Shown here: positions 42,890-54,686 of the stretch, in pieces | Layout of the letters: each line of letters starts with the position of its first letter | Numbering within the stretch: position 1 is the stretch's first letter | Source: Anastrepha obliqua | Taxonomy: Eukaryota > Arthropoda > Insecta > Diptera > Tephritidae | Direction of reading: 5' to 3' | Assembly (NCBI RefSeq): GCF_027943255.1 | Contig: NC_072892.1 | Span: forward strand, 120,235,792 to 120,299,791 | DNA length: 64,000 bases | Program-made: the position numbers and the translations under genes | Notes under the pieces: model-generated | What the model was told of the DNA's origin: nothing | What the model saw: only the letters and a program-made list of their open reading frames with translations | Database searches by the model: none

Positions 42890-45300
42890 ATATGGTTAGT
42901 TTGGAAAATTTTTTAGGTACCCTACCTTTATTAACTAAAACTTTCCATATATTTTTTAACCTAATCGTAAATGGGTTGTGTAATGCTTTTATATGAAATT
43001 CAAGTTTCTAAATGTTCACCGTTTACATGTTTATAATACAAATAAAAAAAACCGTTGAAAATTTCTAATTGAATCGATTATACTATAGTTACAATCCCAA
43101 CCTAAAATGACTGAAGTTCTAACATCAACGTTGCGATATCACTACCGGGTAGAAGATCTTTTTTTTTGCTTTGAAGTTGCGTATCACAATCCCTTTCTCA
43201 GCCCACTGATATGTTCATAGCTTAATTCCATCTCAATCATCAAAGTATTATACTTTTGCAAAGATTGTTATAAAAAAATATATATTATATAAATTTTTTT
43301 ACTTCGCTAATTTTTTTATTTTATACCAATAAGTTCCTGTCATTTAATTTTATAGAATGAAGGTGATTTTTTGAATGGTGGGTCCTAATTGGAACATTAA
43401 AGCCTTAAAGAAATCTTATCAGGGTGGTGAAAAAATAATAACACATTTCTTAGAACATTTCAACCGCGGCACCATCTGTCCGTTATACTTTTTCTGAAGA
43501 CTTTTTATTTTTAGGCAGCGACGAGATATCTCGGTTTTGAAACAAATCGAACAATTAATATGGGTTTTTTAAATATTTTGAATGCAGATTCATCCAGCAA
43601 ATTATATTTTGAAAATATTTTTTTTACGTAGTTATTCTATATTTAGAGTATATTTAATATAATCTAAAAATTTAATGGACTAAACTAAAGCAACGCTTTT
43701 GGTCGCTCCCAAAAAGTTTTGAAAATAAGTCTTAGTAGTGATCCTAATATTCGAGATAATAATGGTGCAGCTCTTTGACATAGAGGGGGAAAGGAATCCG
43801 CTGATATTCTTTCCAAAATAACTTTTCTTAATGCTCTCCCACAATTTGCCAATACGATGATAATTGGGCGCACAATGGATGCAAATAAATATTTTAGCTA
43901 TAAACTTATTCAACATTTACAACTCCATGGAAGTCAAAAATTATTCAAATAAAAAAATAAAAAAAAACAGGAATGACGCTTATTACTTCCTATTATCAAG
44001 CCAATCTGCTCTTAACATGCATTTAAATATGTACGTGAAAGAATTAATAAATCAGTGTTGTTGTACAATGCCCAACTCAATCAAATGTGTCGTATGATTA
44101 CTTCTTTCCGGGGTTGCCATAAAATCAGCTCGTAATAAGCACATAAATTACTCCGTTTTCCTGCCAAATTCGAAATAAATAAAATACAAAATAAATTTCA
44201 TAAGCACGCAAACACATACACAGCTACAAATAAATTATGGCAGCGAAGCAAATGCAGCAAATACATGGCACGAATTCAAATGCGAATTTCTACTGTGGCC
44301 AATGCCAAACAAAACACTAAAATACCCACAAAAAGTGCAACACAAAGCCAGAATAATTCACTCACACAAATCCACACCAATAAATACACGAACAGAATAC
44401 ATTTATGAACTTATGTATGTATGTGCTGTTGAAATTCATCGCACATTATACGAGTAACAAATGCCGCTAGTGCCATGCTAATGGTAAGTGTAACTGTGTG
44501 CGCACATGTGTTGCCGCATATCTGTTGCAGCATTTCCGGCGCTGGAAATGGCTGCACAAAATGAAATGGCAGTGCGGTGCGGCAAAGTTCATTGGCTGCG
44601 TCGGCGAATAATAATCGATAAGCTGACTAAGTAAATGACTTAAAGTGCCACGAGGTGTAGTGTGTCTGCACGTGTGTACAGGGTGTAGCTTTTAATTCTG
44701 ATCGATTTTGTATGGCCACCAATTAGGCTTACAATAATATGTGGATAATATTAAACTATTTTATTTAAATATTAAGTGGCCTTATTGTGAACAGGTAGAG
44801 AAAATTCGTTATTTAATATATTTATTTTTTATCGTTTCATTTCTGTTATTACACCTGAAATGGCGTGCATGTGGATGAAATCCCACTATCCGCCTTAACT
44901 CACTTAGAAAATAAATTTATATTTAATACCGATTTAAATGATTTCACAGTTCCTTGCCCTTTTGTGGCGTGTGGAGTGTGTGTCCAATTGATCGCGCCTG
45001 CAGGTGGCGGATAAGGGAACGCTCAGCGGATATGTAGGGTAGATGGGAAATAAAATACCACTCGCGGATCAAAACGGTCAACACCTGCTCTGAGGTGTAG
45101 GGAGTTTTCATCATCAAGCTAGGGCAAGTGAACTATAAACCTACTTATTGGAATCTAAATTGCTAACGAATCGTCAAATTCCCAGCCTCGGATAAATGAT
45201 CGAAAATTATCGCTCAGAACTTTAAGCTACCGCATAAGATTTTCACGCTTTATGATCCACTAGGAGTTAAAGGAAAGCTTGTATATTTGTATAGGTGGTT
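42890..45300. other. AT-rich sequence, no gene seen
   Basis: No frame over 80 codons has a recognisable motif. The part at 44200-44640 is less AT-rich and contains (CA)-rich runs, like ordinary intergenic fly DNA. The segment at 44990-45130 (cgcctgcaggtggcggataa and on) is GC-richer and could be a LINE leader, but I cannot assign it. Confidence 0.45.
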
Positions 45301-45309
45301 ATTTCACTC

Positions 45310-46390
45310 CTTAAGTAGGTAGGTGAAATGGCTGAAGTGCCGGTCTGGCACTCCCAAGTAGCACCAAAGCACCATTTTGATGCCATTATGAAACCTCCAA
45401 CAGGCAGATATCTACAGCCAGCCAGAGCTATTTATATAACGGAGAAGGTTTATGGAATTTAAGTTGGCGCACTTCCCCAGGCTGTCGAAAAAAGGAGTGC
45501 CCAGTGACCTTAGTCATCTAGCTGCCAAACCAGGACATTTACAGAGAAAATGCTCTACAGTCTCCTTCTCTGACAGGTCCCCACAGCTTCTGCAATGGGG
45601 GTTAAATGGTAGCCCTAGCTTTTCCGCGTGTGTGCCGATCGTTCAGTGACCGGTAAACACAGCTACTAGTTTGGAAATTGAATGGCGGGGAGTCCAAAGG
45701 ACTTTCTGAGTCATTCGTATATCGTATTAGAGCCAAAGGGTTTTCGAAATAGCACATGAAGAAATGGAGCTCCATCTTTGCTGCGCTTTCCTGAGAAATA
45801 TTTTGTGCAGCTCCCCTCTAACAACTATCAGGTGGATACCGATGACCGGGTAGGAGTTCTCTGAGGCAAATTTAGTTCCCTTTCTGGCAAGCTCATCAGC
45901 AATTTCATTTCCTTCTATGTTCCTATGTCCTGGAACCCAGATCAGAGAAATGTTACCTGCACATCCAAGAGATTTGATCCCCCCTTTAATTTCGTCCTGC
46001 TCCATGGAGTCGTCAGAGCCTTAATCGCAGCTTGACTATCAGAGAAAATGTTAATATCTCCCTCGCTTCTTTAATCTGATTGCACTTTGAGCAGCAATGG
46101 AAATGACGGAAAAGTCGATGAGTAGTAAGTACAAAAGGACATTCAGGGCAGCACTGGGGCAAGTTTTACATGCTCCGGTGATGCCAATGCATGCATTCCT
46201 TTGCAGCCTCCCCAGTTTAGGGATATTATAGCCCTTTCGAAGAGCTTTCCACCAAACCAGGCATTCATACGTTAAGATTGGTAAAATCACTACGTTGTAC
46301 ATCCACAGTATGACCTGTGGCTTGAGTCCCCATTTTTACCGAACACATTAGAAGGCTATACTGGCCTTCTTTACTTGATTTTCAATGTGT
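45310..46390 (-). mobile_element. LOA/I-like LINE 3' half: RT end, RNase H and zinc knuckle
   Basis: Reading minus from 46302: MYNVVILPILTYECLVWWKA, then LQRNACIGITGACKTCPSAA (RT thumb). RNase H follows at 46005-45727 with SLIWVPGHRNIEGNEIADEL (the HRNIEGNE.AD block, catalytic Asp kept). Further down, a frame contains HTRGKARATI then a run with Cys/His residues in a CxxC...H...C pattern before a short helix. The upstream RNase H part (DGS) is missing. Frameshifts separate the three parts. Confidence 0.7.
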
Positions 46391-47326
46391 AGTTTCCAAT
46401 TGCTAAACAAAAGAAAAACAAAAAAGAAGAAAAAAAAAAAAAACAGGTTGATATCACCTTTAACAAAACCACCTTGATTTGGTTATTTCCTTATAAAGTT
46501 TTGTTTGCAAAGAAAGCATAAAATTAAAAATTAATTGGCTCAAACTTCATTTTAGTACTCAAATTTTTGTTCAGAATTGCCGGTAGAATATTTCACCCAT
46601 CGAAAAAATCCACCCACCCTAATGTATGTACGCTTACCATAAGTATGTATTTATCTACATTGACAATTTGTGATTTAATGATAAATTTGCTGGTTATAGA
46701 TATTACAATTTGCTAATTTTGATTTGACATTGAGTGACGGATATTTGAATTTTGGACATTGATTGTCAGTTACTCAAACATCTACGAATTTATTGTACAA
46801 TAGGAATATTTATTAATGGCTATTTTATTTGGCATACCATTTGCAATTTGCATATCATCAAGTCGTGCATGAAATTAATAATCACTAGATTTATTTCGAA
46901 TAATTGGAGATCAAAGGATGGTTAAATTTAGGCCATTCACTTCTACAATAATTTTATGCATAAGAAACATACATACGAATGAGAGAATATCCACGGGTTT
47001 CGATTTATGTTTAGTATTTCAATAGAAATGCACTCGCACATAGGAGAAAAAGCACTTTTAATGCTGGCTTCATTTCAATAAGCAAAGCCCGCTAATGGGT
47101 TATACCTAGTCGATGTATGTACGTACTAGTATATAGACAACTAGACAGCCGCAGCTTGAATATATATATTTAGGACACAGTGCATGACAATTAGAAGGCA
47201 ATATTTATTAGAACAAGTAGAAGGTTTGATTGCCATATAAAAACATAAATGAAACCCCTTGATCCTCAGCACTCGTGTTTTAGTTAGTCTTGGTATTACA
47301 CAGGTATTCTTTGTAACTCGTTGATA
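46391..47326. other. No gene seen
   Basis: AT-rich. An A-rich run at 46405-46445 precedes the LINE on its 5' side. Confidence 0.45.
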
Positions 47327-47328
47327 TA

Positions 47329-48200
47329 CAGTCTGTGTGAAGAAAAGAACCGGCTTTTTTCTTGTAACTTCAAGATATGTATATTTTGGGCTACGACGCC
47401 AGTGCTAACTCAGGTTAGTGTCGTTCGGAACTTTCCCGTAAACACAAAAGAACAGAAATGAGTGAGAATTACGCGTAGTGTTTTGAGGCGATATTTTTAT
47501 GCACGCATTCGAAAGGGCCGAAGTTATCTTATGCCGTGGCTGAAAAAGTGATTAAAAAACCAAAAAAGTTTGTTCTGATGTGGAATCAGCGGTATAAGGT
47601 GTACAAAAATGTTAATGACTTTTCCCAGTGCGACTTGAAGGGAGTGACGACAAAAAAGCAGGCTAAACTGATCGTCCAACTTTTTAAGCGGGACCCTTTT
47701 TTGTGACCACGCCAAGCACGATCAGTTCTTGCTAAAAAGGGAATAGATGAGAGAATCAAAACAACGAACGTCGACTGAAGGAAGCGAACATATCCTACCA
47801 TCCCACATCAGCAAAACAACTGCTCTCAGAAAATCCCATTGAGAAACAACAAAACAAGAAAATGGCGTTATAGTATTGGACTGGCCTTCCCAGTCCCCAG
47901 ACGCCAATCCTATTGAAAATGTGTGAAGAATTATAAAAACGCATCTTGTCGGAAGACCAGTTCATGATTTAAAGTAACTCGTGCGTCAAGTTCGCAAAAT
48001 CTAGTCCGACGAGCTACGCAGAAAAGCTGGTGCAAAGTATGAAGAAGATGCCAGACTATACTCCCAAACGATGAAGACTACACGGTTTATTGAGTTATTG
48101 CGACTCTTAGTTTTGTGCATACTTTCATATAAAAAAATTGTAAATATATATTTTTTATACTTTATGAATAATCGCGATTCCTTTCTGCTGACACAGACTG
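47329..48200 (+). mobile_element. Tc1-like transposon, internally deleted, 872 bp
   Basis: Termini CAGTCTGTGTGA at 47329 and the complement of cagtctgtgtcagca ending at 48200, each flanked by TA (47327-47328 and 48201-48202). Internal text gives an HTH-like N-terminus with stops (FVLMWNQRYKVYKNVNDFSQ, KQAKLIVQLFKRDPFL). After a deletion of the central catalytic part, it continues with DWPSQSPDANPIENV (the block with the catalytic Glu) and a C-terminal region with THLVGRPVHDLK and MKKMPDYTPKR-like frames. The two Asp regions are lost. Confidence 0.8.
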
Positions 48201-48595
48201 TAAACCTATTAAGGCGCGAAGATTTGTATGTTTGTACGTGACATTCATGCCGACTATAATTTATACTATATTATCTACTTCATATTTATTTTATGCACTC
48301 GATAGTCTGGTCTATCCGCAAAGTGGTATGAATTAGCTCCATCGCATTACCAACATTTTATAGCTCCGACATTTGTTCTGCTAGTCATTAAGCCACGTGG
48401 CCACACATATAGATTTTCATCAATAAAATCTCATTCTTAGACCAGTTGCTGTTAGTACGTAGTCTCTAGTCTTAAATATATTATCTATTTCTCTAAATCT
48501 GTCTCTATTTTGTCAGCGAACTTTTAGCTGGGTCATAAAAAATGGGGAGGAAGAGATTGCTAAATTTAATTTGATCAATAAACAAAACGGGGAAA
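48201..48595. other. No gene seen
   Basis: AT-rich sequence, no signal. Confidence 0.45.
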
Positions 48596-48599
48596 TTAA

Positions 48600-48900
48600 G
48601 CAGGCAAATAAGAAGTCTTTCAAAAGTGGCGTCTACACGCGACCTTTTTATGTAATCTTTGACATTCATCAAGTAGACAAATGTAAAATTTTACACAATA
48701 GAACAACTCCTTAAAGTTATTATGATGAAAATCGTCGATTTTTAAGAAAAACAAGAGCAAAATTCGTGATTCTTTTGGTGTCAAGGATAGAAAAAGGACT
48801 GGCAAAAACAGGACATTCTGTTGAGAATATTACTGCTGCAAGGCATAGTGTGGCTGGACAATCTCAAGCACCTTGACCTGCTATAAAGTACTGAACACCA
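48600..48900 (+). mobile_element. N-terminal fragment of a DD41D-like transposon (paralogue of 15483-15830)
   Basis: Shares with 15483-15830 the blocks 'caagtagacaaatgtaaaat', 'gaaaatcgtcgatttttaag' and 'gatagaaaaaggactggc'. Translation gives a shifted YYDENRRFLR and DRKRTGKNRT, then SVENITAARHSVAGQSQAP, which extends further into the second HTH than the sister copy. Truncated before any catalytic motif. Confidence 0.6.
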
Positions 48901-48965
48901 GCATTAGTCTACCCACAGAAAGGAAAGTGAACTGTCTCTACTGTATTGCCACATTCGAAAATAAC

Positions 48966-50062
48966 GGGTGATTTTTTAGCTATTATCTTTTTTAACAGTC
49001 GGTTTAAACGGCTGACGCACGTTTCGTGTTTTGTTTCACTGTCAAACATCTTCAGTTTGGTCTATACTTTAACCATGAATCATCTTATAGTACAAACGAA
49101 CAACGCTTGCAAATCATTGAATTTTATTATAAAATGCGTGTTCTGTTAAGAAAGTTTATCGCGCGCTTCTCAGCAACGTGGAAACTTTTGCGAAAGGATT
49201 TAGGTGTGAAGCCTTTCAAAATACAGCCGGTGCAAGAATTGAAGCCGAGCAACCTACCACAACGCAGAATTTTTGGTGAATGGGCTCTTGGAAAGTTGGC
49301 CGAAGATCCACTTTTTTATCGAAAAATTGTGTTCAGCGACGAAGCTCATTTTTGGATCAATGGGTACGTAAATAAGCAGAATTGTCGATTTTGGAGTGAA
49401 GATCAGCCAGAAGAATTGCAAGAGCTACCAATGTATCCAGAAAAGGTCACAGTTATGTGCGGTTTATGGGCTGGAGGTATGATTGGACAGACCTTCTTCA
49501 AAGATGCTGCAAATCGTAACGTAACTGTGAATGGTGAGCGCTACCGTGAAATGATATCCAACTTTTGCTTGCCCAAAATGCAAGAGCTTGACTTGCATGA
49601 CATGTGGTTTCAGCAAGACGGTATGACGGTGCCACATGCCACACAGCACGCGTAACAATGGACTTGTTGAGAGGCGAATTCGGTGAACATTTTATTTCAC
49701 GTTCGGGACCTGTCAATTGGCCACCCAGATCGTGTGATATAACGCCTTTGGATTATTTTTTGTGGGGCTATGTTAAAGCTCATGTCTATTCAGACAAGCC
49801 TGCTTCAATTAACGCATTGGAAGACAACATTAAAGTATTTATATGTGAGATAGCGGCCGAAACATTGGAAAGAGTATGCCAAAATTGGACTTAGCGGATG
49901 GACCGTTTGAAGCGCAGTCGCGGTCAATATTTGCATGAAATAATCTTCAAACATTAAATAATATGGACTGTACTATCGATTTAAATAAACATTTCATGCA
50001 TTTTTCTGAATTTTACGTGTGTTTTTTTGAAAAACTTTCCTATAGCTCTTAAAAAATCACCC
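48966..50062 (+). mobile_element. DD41D element with both termini, about 1.1 kb, one small insertion in the transposase
   Basis: Termini GGGTGATTTTTTA at 48966 and its complement (aaaaaatcaccc, ending 50062). It carries the transposase in two frames, 49026-49655 and 49604-49894, described separately. A deletion in the HTH region and a small insertion near 49618 are the main lesions. Flanking TA duplication is not obvious. Confidence 0.8.
49026..49951 (+). pseudogene. DD41D transposase, N-terminal deletion and an 8-bp insertion
   Basis: Starting near 49090: NEQRLQIIEFYYKMRVLLRK joined to SATWKLLRKDLGVKPFKIQP (part of the HTH region deleted). Then GEWALGKLAEDPLFYRKIVF and SDEAHFWINGYVNKQNCRFW (first Asp), VTVMCGLWAGGMIGQTFFKD, EMISNFCLPKMQELDLHDMW and FQQDG (second Asp). 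At this point 'gacggtatgacggtgcc' repeats gacggt, shifting the frame. The other frame continues with GATCHTARVTMDLLRGEFGE, NWPPRSCDITPLDYFLWGYV (third Asp, spacing 41) and KPASINALEDNIKVFI, ending RMDRLKRSRGQYLHEIIFKH after one stop. Confidence 0.85.
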
Positions 50063-50530
50063 ACGAAGCTAACTCATCAGTCTGGAAGCTAAGACTGGTC
50101 TTCTGTAACTTATATATACTTTATACTTAAAGTCATTAAAATCTTTAGTTTACAGGTCATGCGGCGTCCAGCTCTCGGTAAGGTTATAATTGGAACTCTC
50201 GGATACCCAGATATAACTTGAAAGTAAGTTGGTGGACACAGATTTGACTGAAAGTTGTCTGGTTTGTGAATTTCTTAATACAATACAATCAAAAAGTTAT
50301 GGTTGACATTCACGGTGTGAACGACATCAGAACAACTGAGCAGAAAAAGTCTTCTTCTGTCCCAATTGTTGCTTATGTAAGAAAAATGGCCAGTATCCAG
50401 TATCTACGGTTTGTCGGAATATACTCTTCCTGTCCATTTTAATAAGGATTCCAGTAGGAAGGCCAAAAACTTCTGTATAGATCTTTTCAACTGCAATTAG
50501 GCAAGCTTAGTCAGTGTAGAGAATGGAAGA
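50063..50530. other. No gene recognised
   Basis: Moderately GC-rich text, possibly an old LINE on the minus strand (VAVEKIYTEVFGLPTGILIK), but I cannot assign it to a family. Confidence 0.35.
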
Positions 50531-50536
50531 CATTTT

Positions 50537-50721
50537 TTTATAAAGAGCTTTTTATGGTAGAAATAGACATCGAGGATTGCCATTGCCTGCCGAGGGGTGA
50601 CCGCTACTAGAAATTTTAATGAAATTGGCAAGGTTTATTATTTTCCTTTTCTGGTTATTTGGCTGAGCATATTTAGGCAGAAATACTCTTCAAGGTTTGC
50701 CACTGCCTGCCGAGGAGCGAG
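50537..50721 (-). repeat. Two small SINE body fragments
   Basis: At 50537-50620 and 50674-50721 the text 'ggtagaaatagacatcgagg', 'gattgccattgcctgccgag' and 'gcagaaatactcttcaaggt', 'tgccactgcctgccgaggag' matches the SINE body in minus orientation. The interval between is unrelated, so these are two independent scraps or a broken copy. Confidence 0.55.
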
Positions 50722-50724
50722 GTT

Positions 50725-52110
50725 TCTAAACCTATCTATCGAGCTTTTGAACCTACACACTTAGAAATGGTACGCACAAACTCATCTGCCTACGGCAGCA
50801 GTCAAACAATTTTCCTAGGCAAAAAAGGGAAGCAACGCATACTAGTCATGATTCCAAATTCACCTAAAATGCACTAGTTCCGTACGGGTTTATTTCTCAG
50901 CAGCATCCATGTGCTTCATACTGAATCTGCTTGGAGTCGCTGCTTGTATCTCTTCCATGATGTTATTGTTTCATACATTTTTCGCGGTTACACGCAACCA
51001 CGCTCATTACTCATTGATTCATACTTTATGGTCAGTAATTTGCGGTGTCCCACAAAAAAAATTAAATAATCATATTTTCAAAATCCTATTAACACTTTGC
51101 TGCCAATCGGAATTGTTGTTGGTTGAAAGGCGATTGCATTTCCATTCCAATTGAATCAATGATAGTGAAATTGTAAAGCCGAAAAGTATACAAATTAATA
51201 AAAAATATGTTTAATCGGAAATTGCAAATAAAGCAGATGGCTCTAATTGCGGCATCCGTTTGGTGTGAATGATTGCGGTGAAGAATTAAATAGAGTAAGC
51301 AATGGATTTTTAGAAGGATTTCATGTGGAAAAAAATATACATTTACATTTTTTATGCAACTAATGAGCAGTAAAAAATTAGAGTTGAAAAATATATTTGA
51401 AAGTTTTTTGATCAAATTTTTTTATGGAATTCAAGCTTAAAGTATTACTAAAATAAAAAAAATCTACTGTTTACAAGTATAAACTGGACCGGCATATGCA
51501 TTTATTTGGGTATGAAAGCTTTTTATGAAAAATGTACATTAAGCAGATACTTAACTGTTGTAAGGAATAATTATCTAAAAGAATTGAGCCATAATTTTAT
51601 AGTGGGAATTTTGTTTTGCTTTTTGTTCCCTTAACTAATACAGGATGTGACGAAAGGTAGCACTTCCACATTTTTGTATGAAAGTGTAGCTCAGTGCTTA
51701 ACAAAAACTTAAAAAATCCTAGATTCAAGCTTCGTAAGAAATTGGAAAATTCCCAAAACTTTTCCTCAAAATTCTAAAGTTTCGAATTAGAATCTTCAGA
51801 AATATATTTGGTACAGAGTTTTATGTCTCACTAAATTTTAGTTTAATAAATTGAAACTTTTTAGTTGCGTCTGGAAAAAAATTTAAAAAATCAACGGGAC
51901 ATTTTTTTTAATTTTTTTCCATACGGTGTTATGAATTTTTTATATGGAGAAGATACAGAATACCATCACATAATTGGGAGAAAGATTCAGACTTGGCCTC
52001 ATTACCTCTTCCTGATTGCTTGCTTGACAGATTTTTAAAGAACAGATTTATTAAGGATATTCTAAAGATTACTCTCAGGACAATGATAACCACAACAGGC
52101 AAAGAAGAGT
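50725..52110. other. No gene seen
   Basis: AT-rich sequence without a coding motif. Short possible transposon-end text near 51640 could not be paired. Confidence 0.45.
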
Positions 52111-52114
52111 TACT

Positions 52115-52845
52115 GCAAATTGAGAGCCTGGGTTCCTTTCGAGCTCAATGAAAAAAAAAAACAAATTGTTTCTCAGCTCCTCGCCCTCCATCGAGCAACA
52201 CGCGGTCATAAATAGGGTTTTTTGTACCAAATCGTCACAGACTATGAGAAATGGTTCCTATATATCAATAAGAAGCGAAGGAAGGAATGGGTTGCTCTAA
52301 GACATACGCCAAAGCCGAAAGTCAAGTCGGATCATGATCATGACATGTGTTTGGTGGAACTGAGGGGGTATGGTGCACGGGGAAATGTTCGAAAAGAATA
52401 CCACGGCCAACAAGAAGCTCTACATTGCCCAGAATGAGGCTATTCGACTGAAAAGACCTGATCGACTTGGTCAAACCATACTCCTTCCTGACAACGCCAG
52501 ACCCCATGTTGCACAAGTCGTCACAGCCGTACTCCAAGAGCTCGAGTGGAAAGTCCTTCAGCATCCGCCATATTCTCCAGACCTTGCACCGACCGATTAC
52601 CATCTTTTCCGTTGCCTGTTAAACCATATGAAGGGCATTACCCTCGTTAACAAAGATGCGCTTAAAAACTGGCTCAACCACTTCTTTGACACTAGATCAG
52701 CGAGTTTTGGTGGAACGGCATCAACAAATTGGTGGACGGGTGAGAAAAGGTTGTAAACAGCGATGGCGAATTTATAATTGATTAACTTATTGATATAATG
52801 TTTGTTTTTTGTTTAAATAAAATTGGCAAAAACGCTACGAACTTA
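52115..52845 (+). mobile_element. DD34D mariner, 5' half missing
   Basis: Begins mid-gene at WVPFELNEK (about 52128), then a frame with YQIVTDYEKWFLYINKKRRK, in which the first catalytic Asp of GDEKW is replaced (DYEKW). The 52370-52756 frame has VHGEMFEKNTTANKKLYIAQ, LLPDNARPHVAQVVTAVLQE (second Asp) and HPPYSPDLAPTDYHLFRCLL (third Asp), spacing 34. The C-terminus is frameshifted (SFGGTASTNWW for FWRNGINKLV). The 3' end (ttggcaaaaacgctacgaac) is the terminus of the 28624 lineage. Confidence 0.8.
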
Positions 52846-52849
52846 GTCC

Positions 52850-53335
52850 CTTCCATCTATGTAATATGCAGTTAGTTTTAGAGCTAATTAGATTTTATTA
52901 CGTGGAGTCTTTCTCTTTAATTATGACATATATTTCATCGGTTTCTTCTGCTATATTAAAAAAAAACAAAAGCCTAAGTAAAGAAAAAAATAAAAACAAA
53001 TATTACAAAGATAAACAAAAAAAAAATAAAAGAATAAAATAAAAAAAATTTAGCTACCTTTAATTTCGACGCTAATTCTGTAGGTTGATATGTAGGGATT
53101 ACGCAGGCGACGTCTTGAAATAATGTTTTTAAACGACAAATTGCTTTTTACCTAATGCTTTTCCAAATTTGTTTGTTCCATATATTTTAGATTATAATAA
53201 ATTAAAAAATGTAAGTTTATAATAAATTAAAAAATGTAAGTTTAATTTTCTTTGGTGCAATAAAAGTTAGGTGATAACTCTTTCCTAATTGGCTATGAAT
53301 GACAGATTTCTTTGGTAATTTCACCTTCATATCTA
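52850..53335. other. AT-rich, with a short 25-bp tandem duplication
   Basis: The block ttataataaattaaaaaatg is present twice in tandem (53192 and 53217, period 25). A long A-rich stretch lies at 52990-53050. No gene. Confidence 0.5.
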
Positions 53336-53692
53336 TTTTGTAAGGTTTGTTCTTCTATCGGTTTTTTTTTTTGCATGTTATTGTAGTAAAACATTTCAAA
53401 AATACCGTGTTAAAATTTTAAGTCAATCCGAGCAAAACTTTTTAAGTTATAGAGCATAAAGCCGAGCCACCTTTTTGTATCTGTCTATTGCTCCAAAAAT
53501 ATTTCTAGTCCATTCTTTTGTATTCAATAACAGCTGCTGATGCTTCAAACTATGTATTATACCTATATAACAACTGTAAATCTCTAAGGGAGCAGAGAGA
53601 AGCATCAGTTTGTCGTGCGACGCTGACTTGAACGGTTGCGAGGCTGTTACTTTTCTTTAGTATTGTAGATTTTTGTAAATAGTTTTATTAAA

Positions 53693-54292
53693 ATGCCGAG
53701 ATTATCTAAAGTAACTAGAAAAGATCAACGTAAAGGAATTCGTTTAGACAGACCAAAAAAACGACCGAATCCGAATAAAAAACAGGAGGGTGACTTAGAC
53801 ACTAGCGGTGCGTTGGCGAAAAAAATCAAAGTTAACACAATTAATAGCGTACCGGAAGACACTGAAAAACATTACCGAATCATAGCTTTTTTGTTGGTAT
53901 TTAATACATTATCTACGCTAGTTCAGTGTAAACAGTGCGCCAAAGATCTCTCTTTCAAGTGTTGTAAGAAAGAAGGACTTGGTTTTGAAATCCAATTGAA
54001 GTGTGATTCGTGTTCGCCACGCTATGTGCCCTCGTGCGAAAAAATTGGACGATCATACGAGATAAATAGTCGATTTATTTTCGTTATGCGATCATTAGGT
54101 ATCGGACAAGATGGATGTAATAAGTTCTGTGGCCTTATGGATCTAATATGCAATTTTTTATCCAAACCAAGTTACTTGGAAGCTATGCAAAAAATTTGTG
54201 ACAGCGTAAAAACCACTGCTGCACAGTTCCTTTATTTTGCAGCTCAAGAAGAAAAACGTGCAAGTTTTAAGAATACCCAGAAGATGTTTTGA
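53693..54292 (+). pseudogene. Mutator-like (Kolobok-type) transposase, N-terminal half
   Basis: 199 codons from MPRLSKVTRK. Residues 1-60 are basic and look like a nuclear-localisation and DNA-binding tail. Residues 60-115 have LLVFNTLSTLVQCKQCAKDL, then GLGFEIQLKCDSC...PSCEKI, a Cys-rich zinc-binding-like module. Residues 115-185 have SYEINSRFIFVMRSLGIGQD and KFCGLMDLICNF. I recognise this order from repetitive insect proteins annotated as Mutator-like transposase. The frame ends where a deletion removes the catalytic core, which would follow here. Confidence 0.6.
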
Positions 54293-54686
54293 ACGCAATA
54301 AAACCAATTTACGTAGATTTGAGTAAAGACGAACTTTTAGAGAGATGCCTGGGTGGTTTTACTCAAAACACTAACGAGAGTTTAAATCAGCTTATATGGA
54401 GGATTGCTCCGAAAAAACTCTCTGGCAGTACAAGTATCGTTCAACTGGCAGCTCTGGTAGCTGCATGCACCTTTAATGAAGGCACAGGTGCTTTGCTGCA
54501 GTTTATGTATGACATGGGGATTAGAGTGGAGTGGACCAAACTCGCATCGAAAGATCTGACCAAAAATGCCACCAACAGACTAAGGAGGGCAGGATAGCTC
54601 GTAGACTTGCAAAAAAAGATGCTGAAGACAATGACAAAGTTAGTGGAAACATACTCTATGGTGCTGGAATCGACGACTCCGTGTAA
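54289..54686 (+). pseudogene. Mutator-like (Kolobok-type) transposase, C-terminal part
   Basis: Begins mid-protein: AIKPIYVDLSKDELLERCLG, GFTQNTNESLNQLIWRIAPK, KLSGSTSIVQLAALVAACTF and NEGTGALLQFMYDMG. After a frameshift near 54590, RIARRLAKKDAEDNDKVSGN and ILYGAGIDDSV end at a stop at 54684. These match the C-terminal half of the same insect family (motif N-T/P-N-E-S-x-N-x-L-I-W). The ATG at 54289 is probably not a real start, as conserved sequence precedes it (EYPEDVL). Confidence 0.55.

Noticed and set aside
54289..54597. Independent small gene starting at the ATG at 54289
   Set aside because: The conserved family sequence runs upstream of this ATG in the same frame, so it is the C-terminal part of a deleted transposase.
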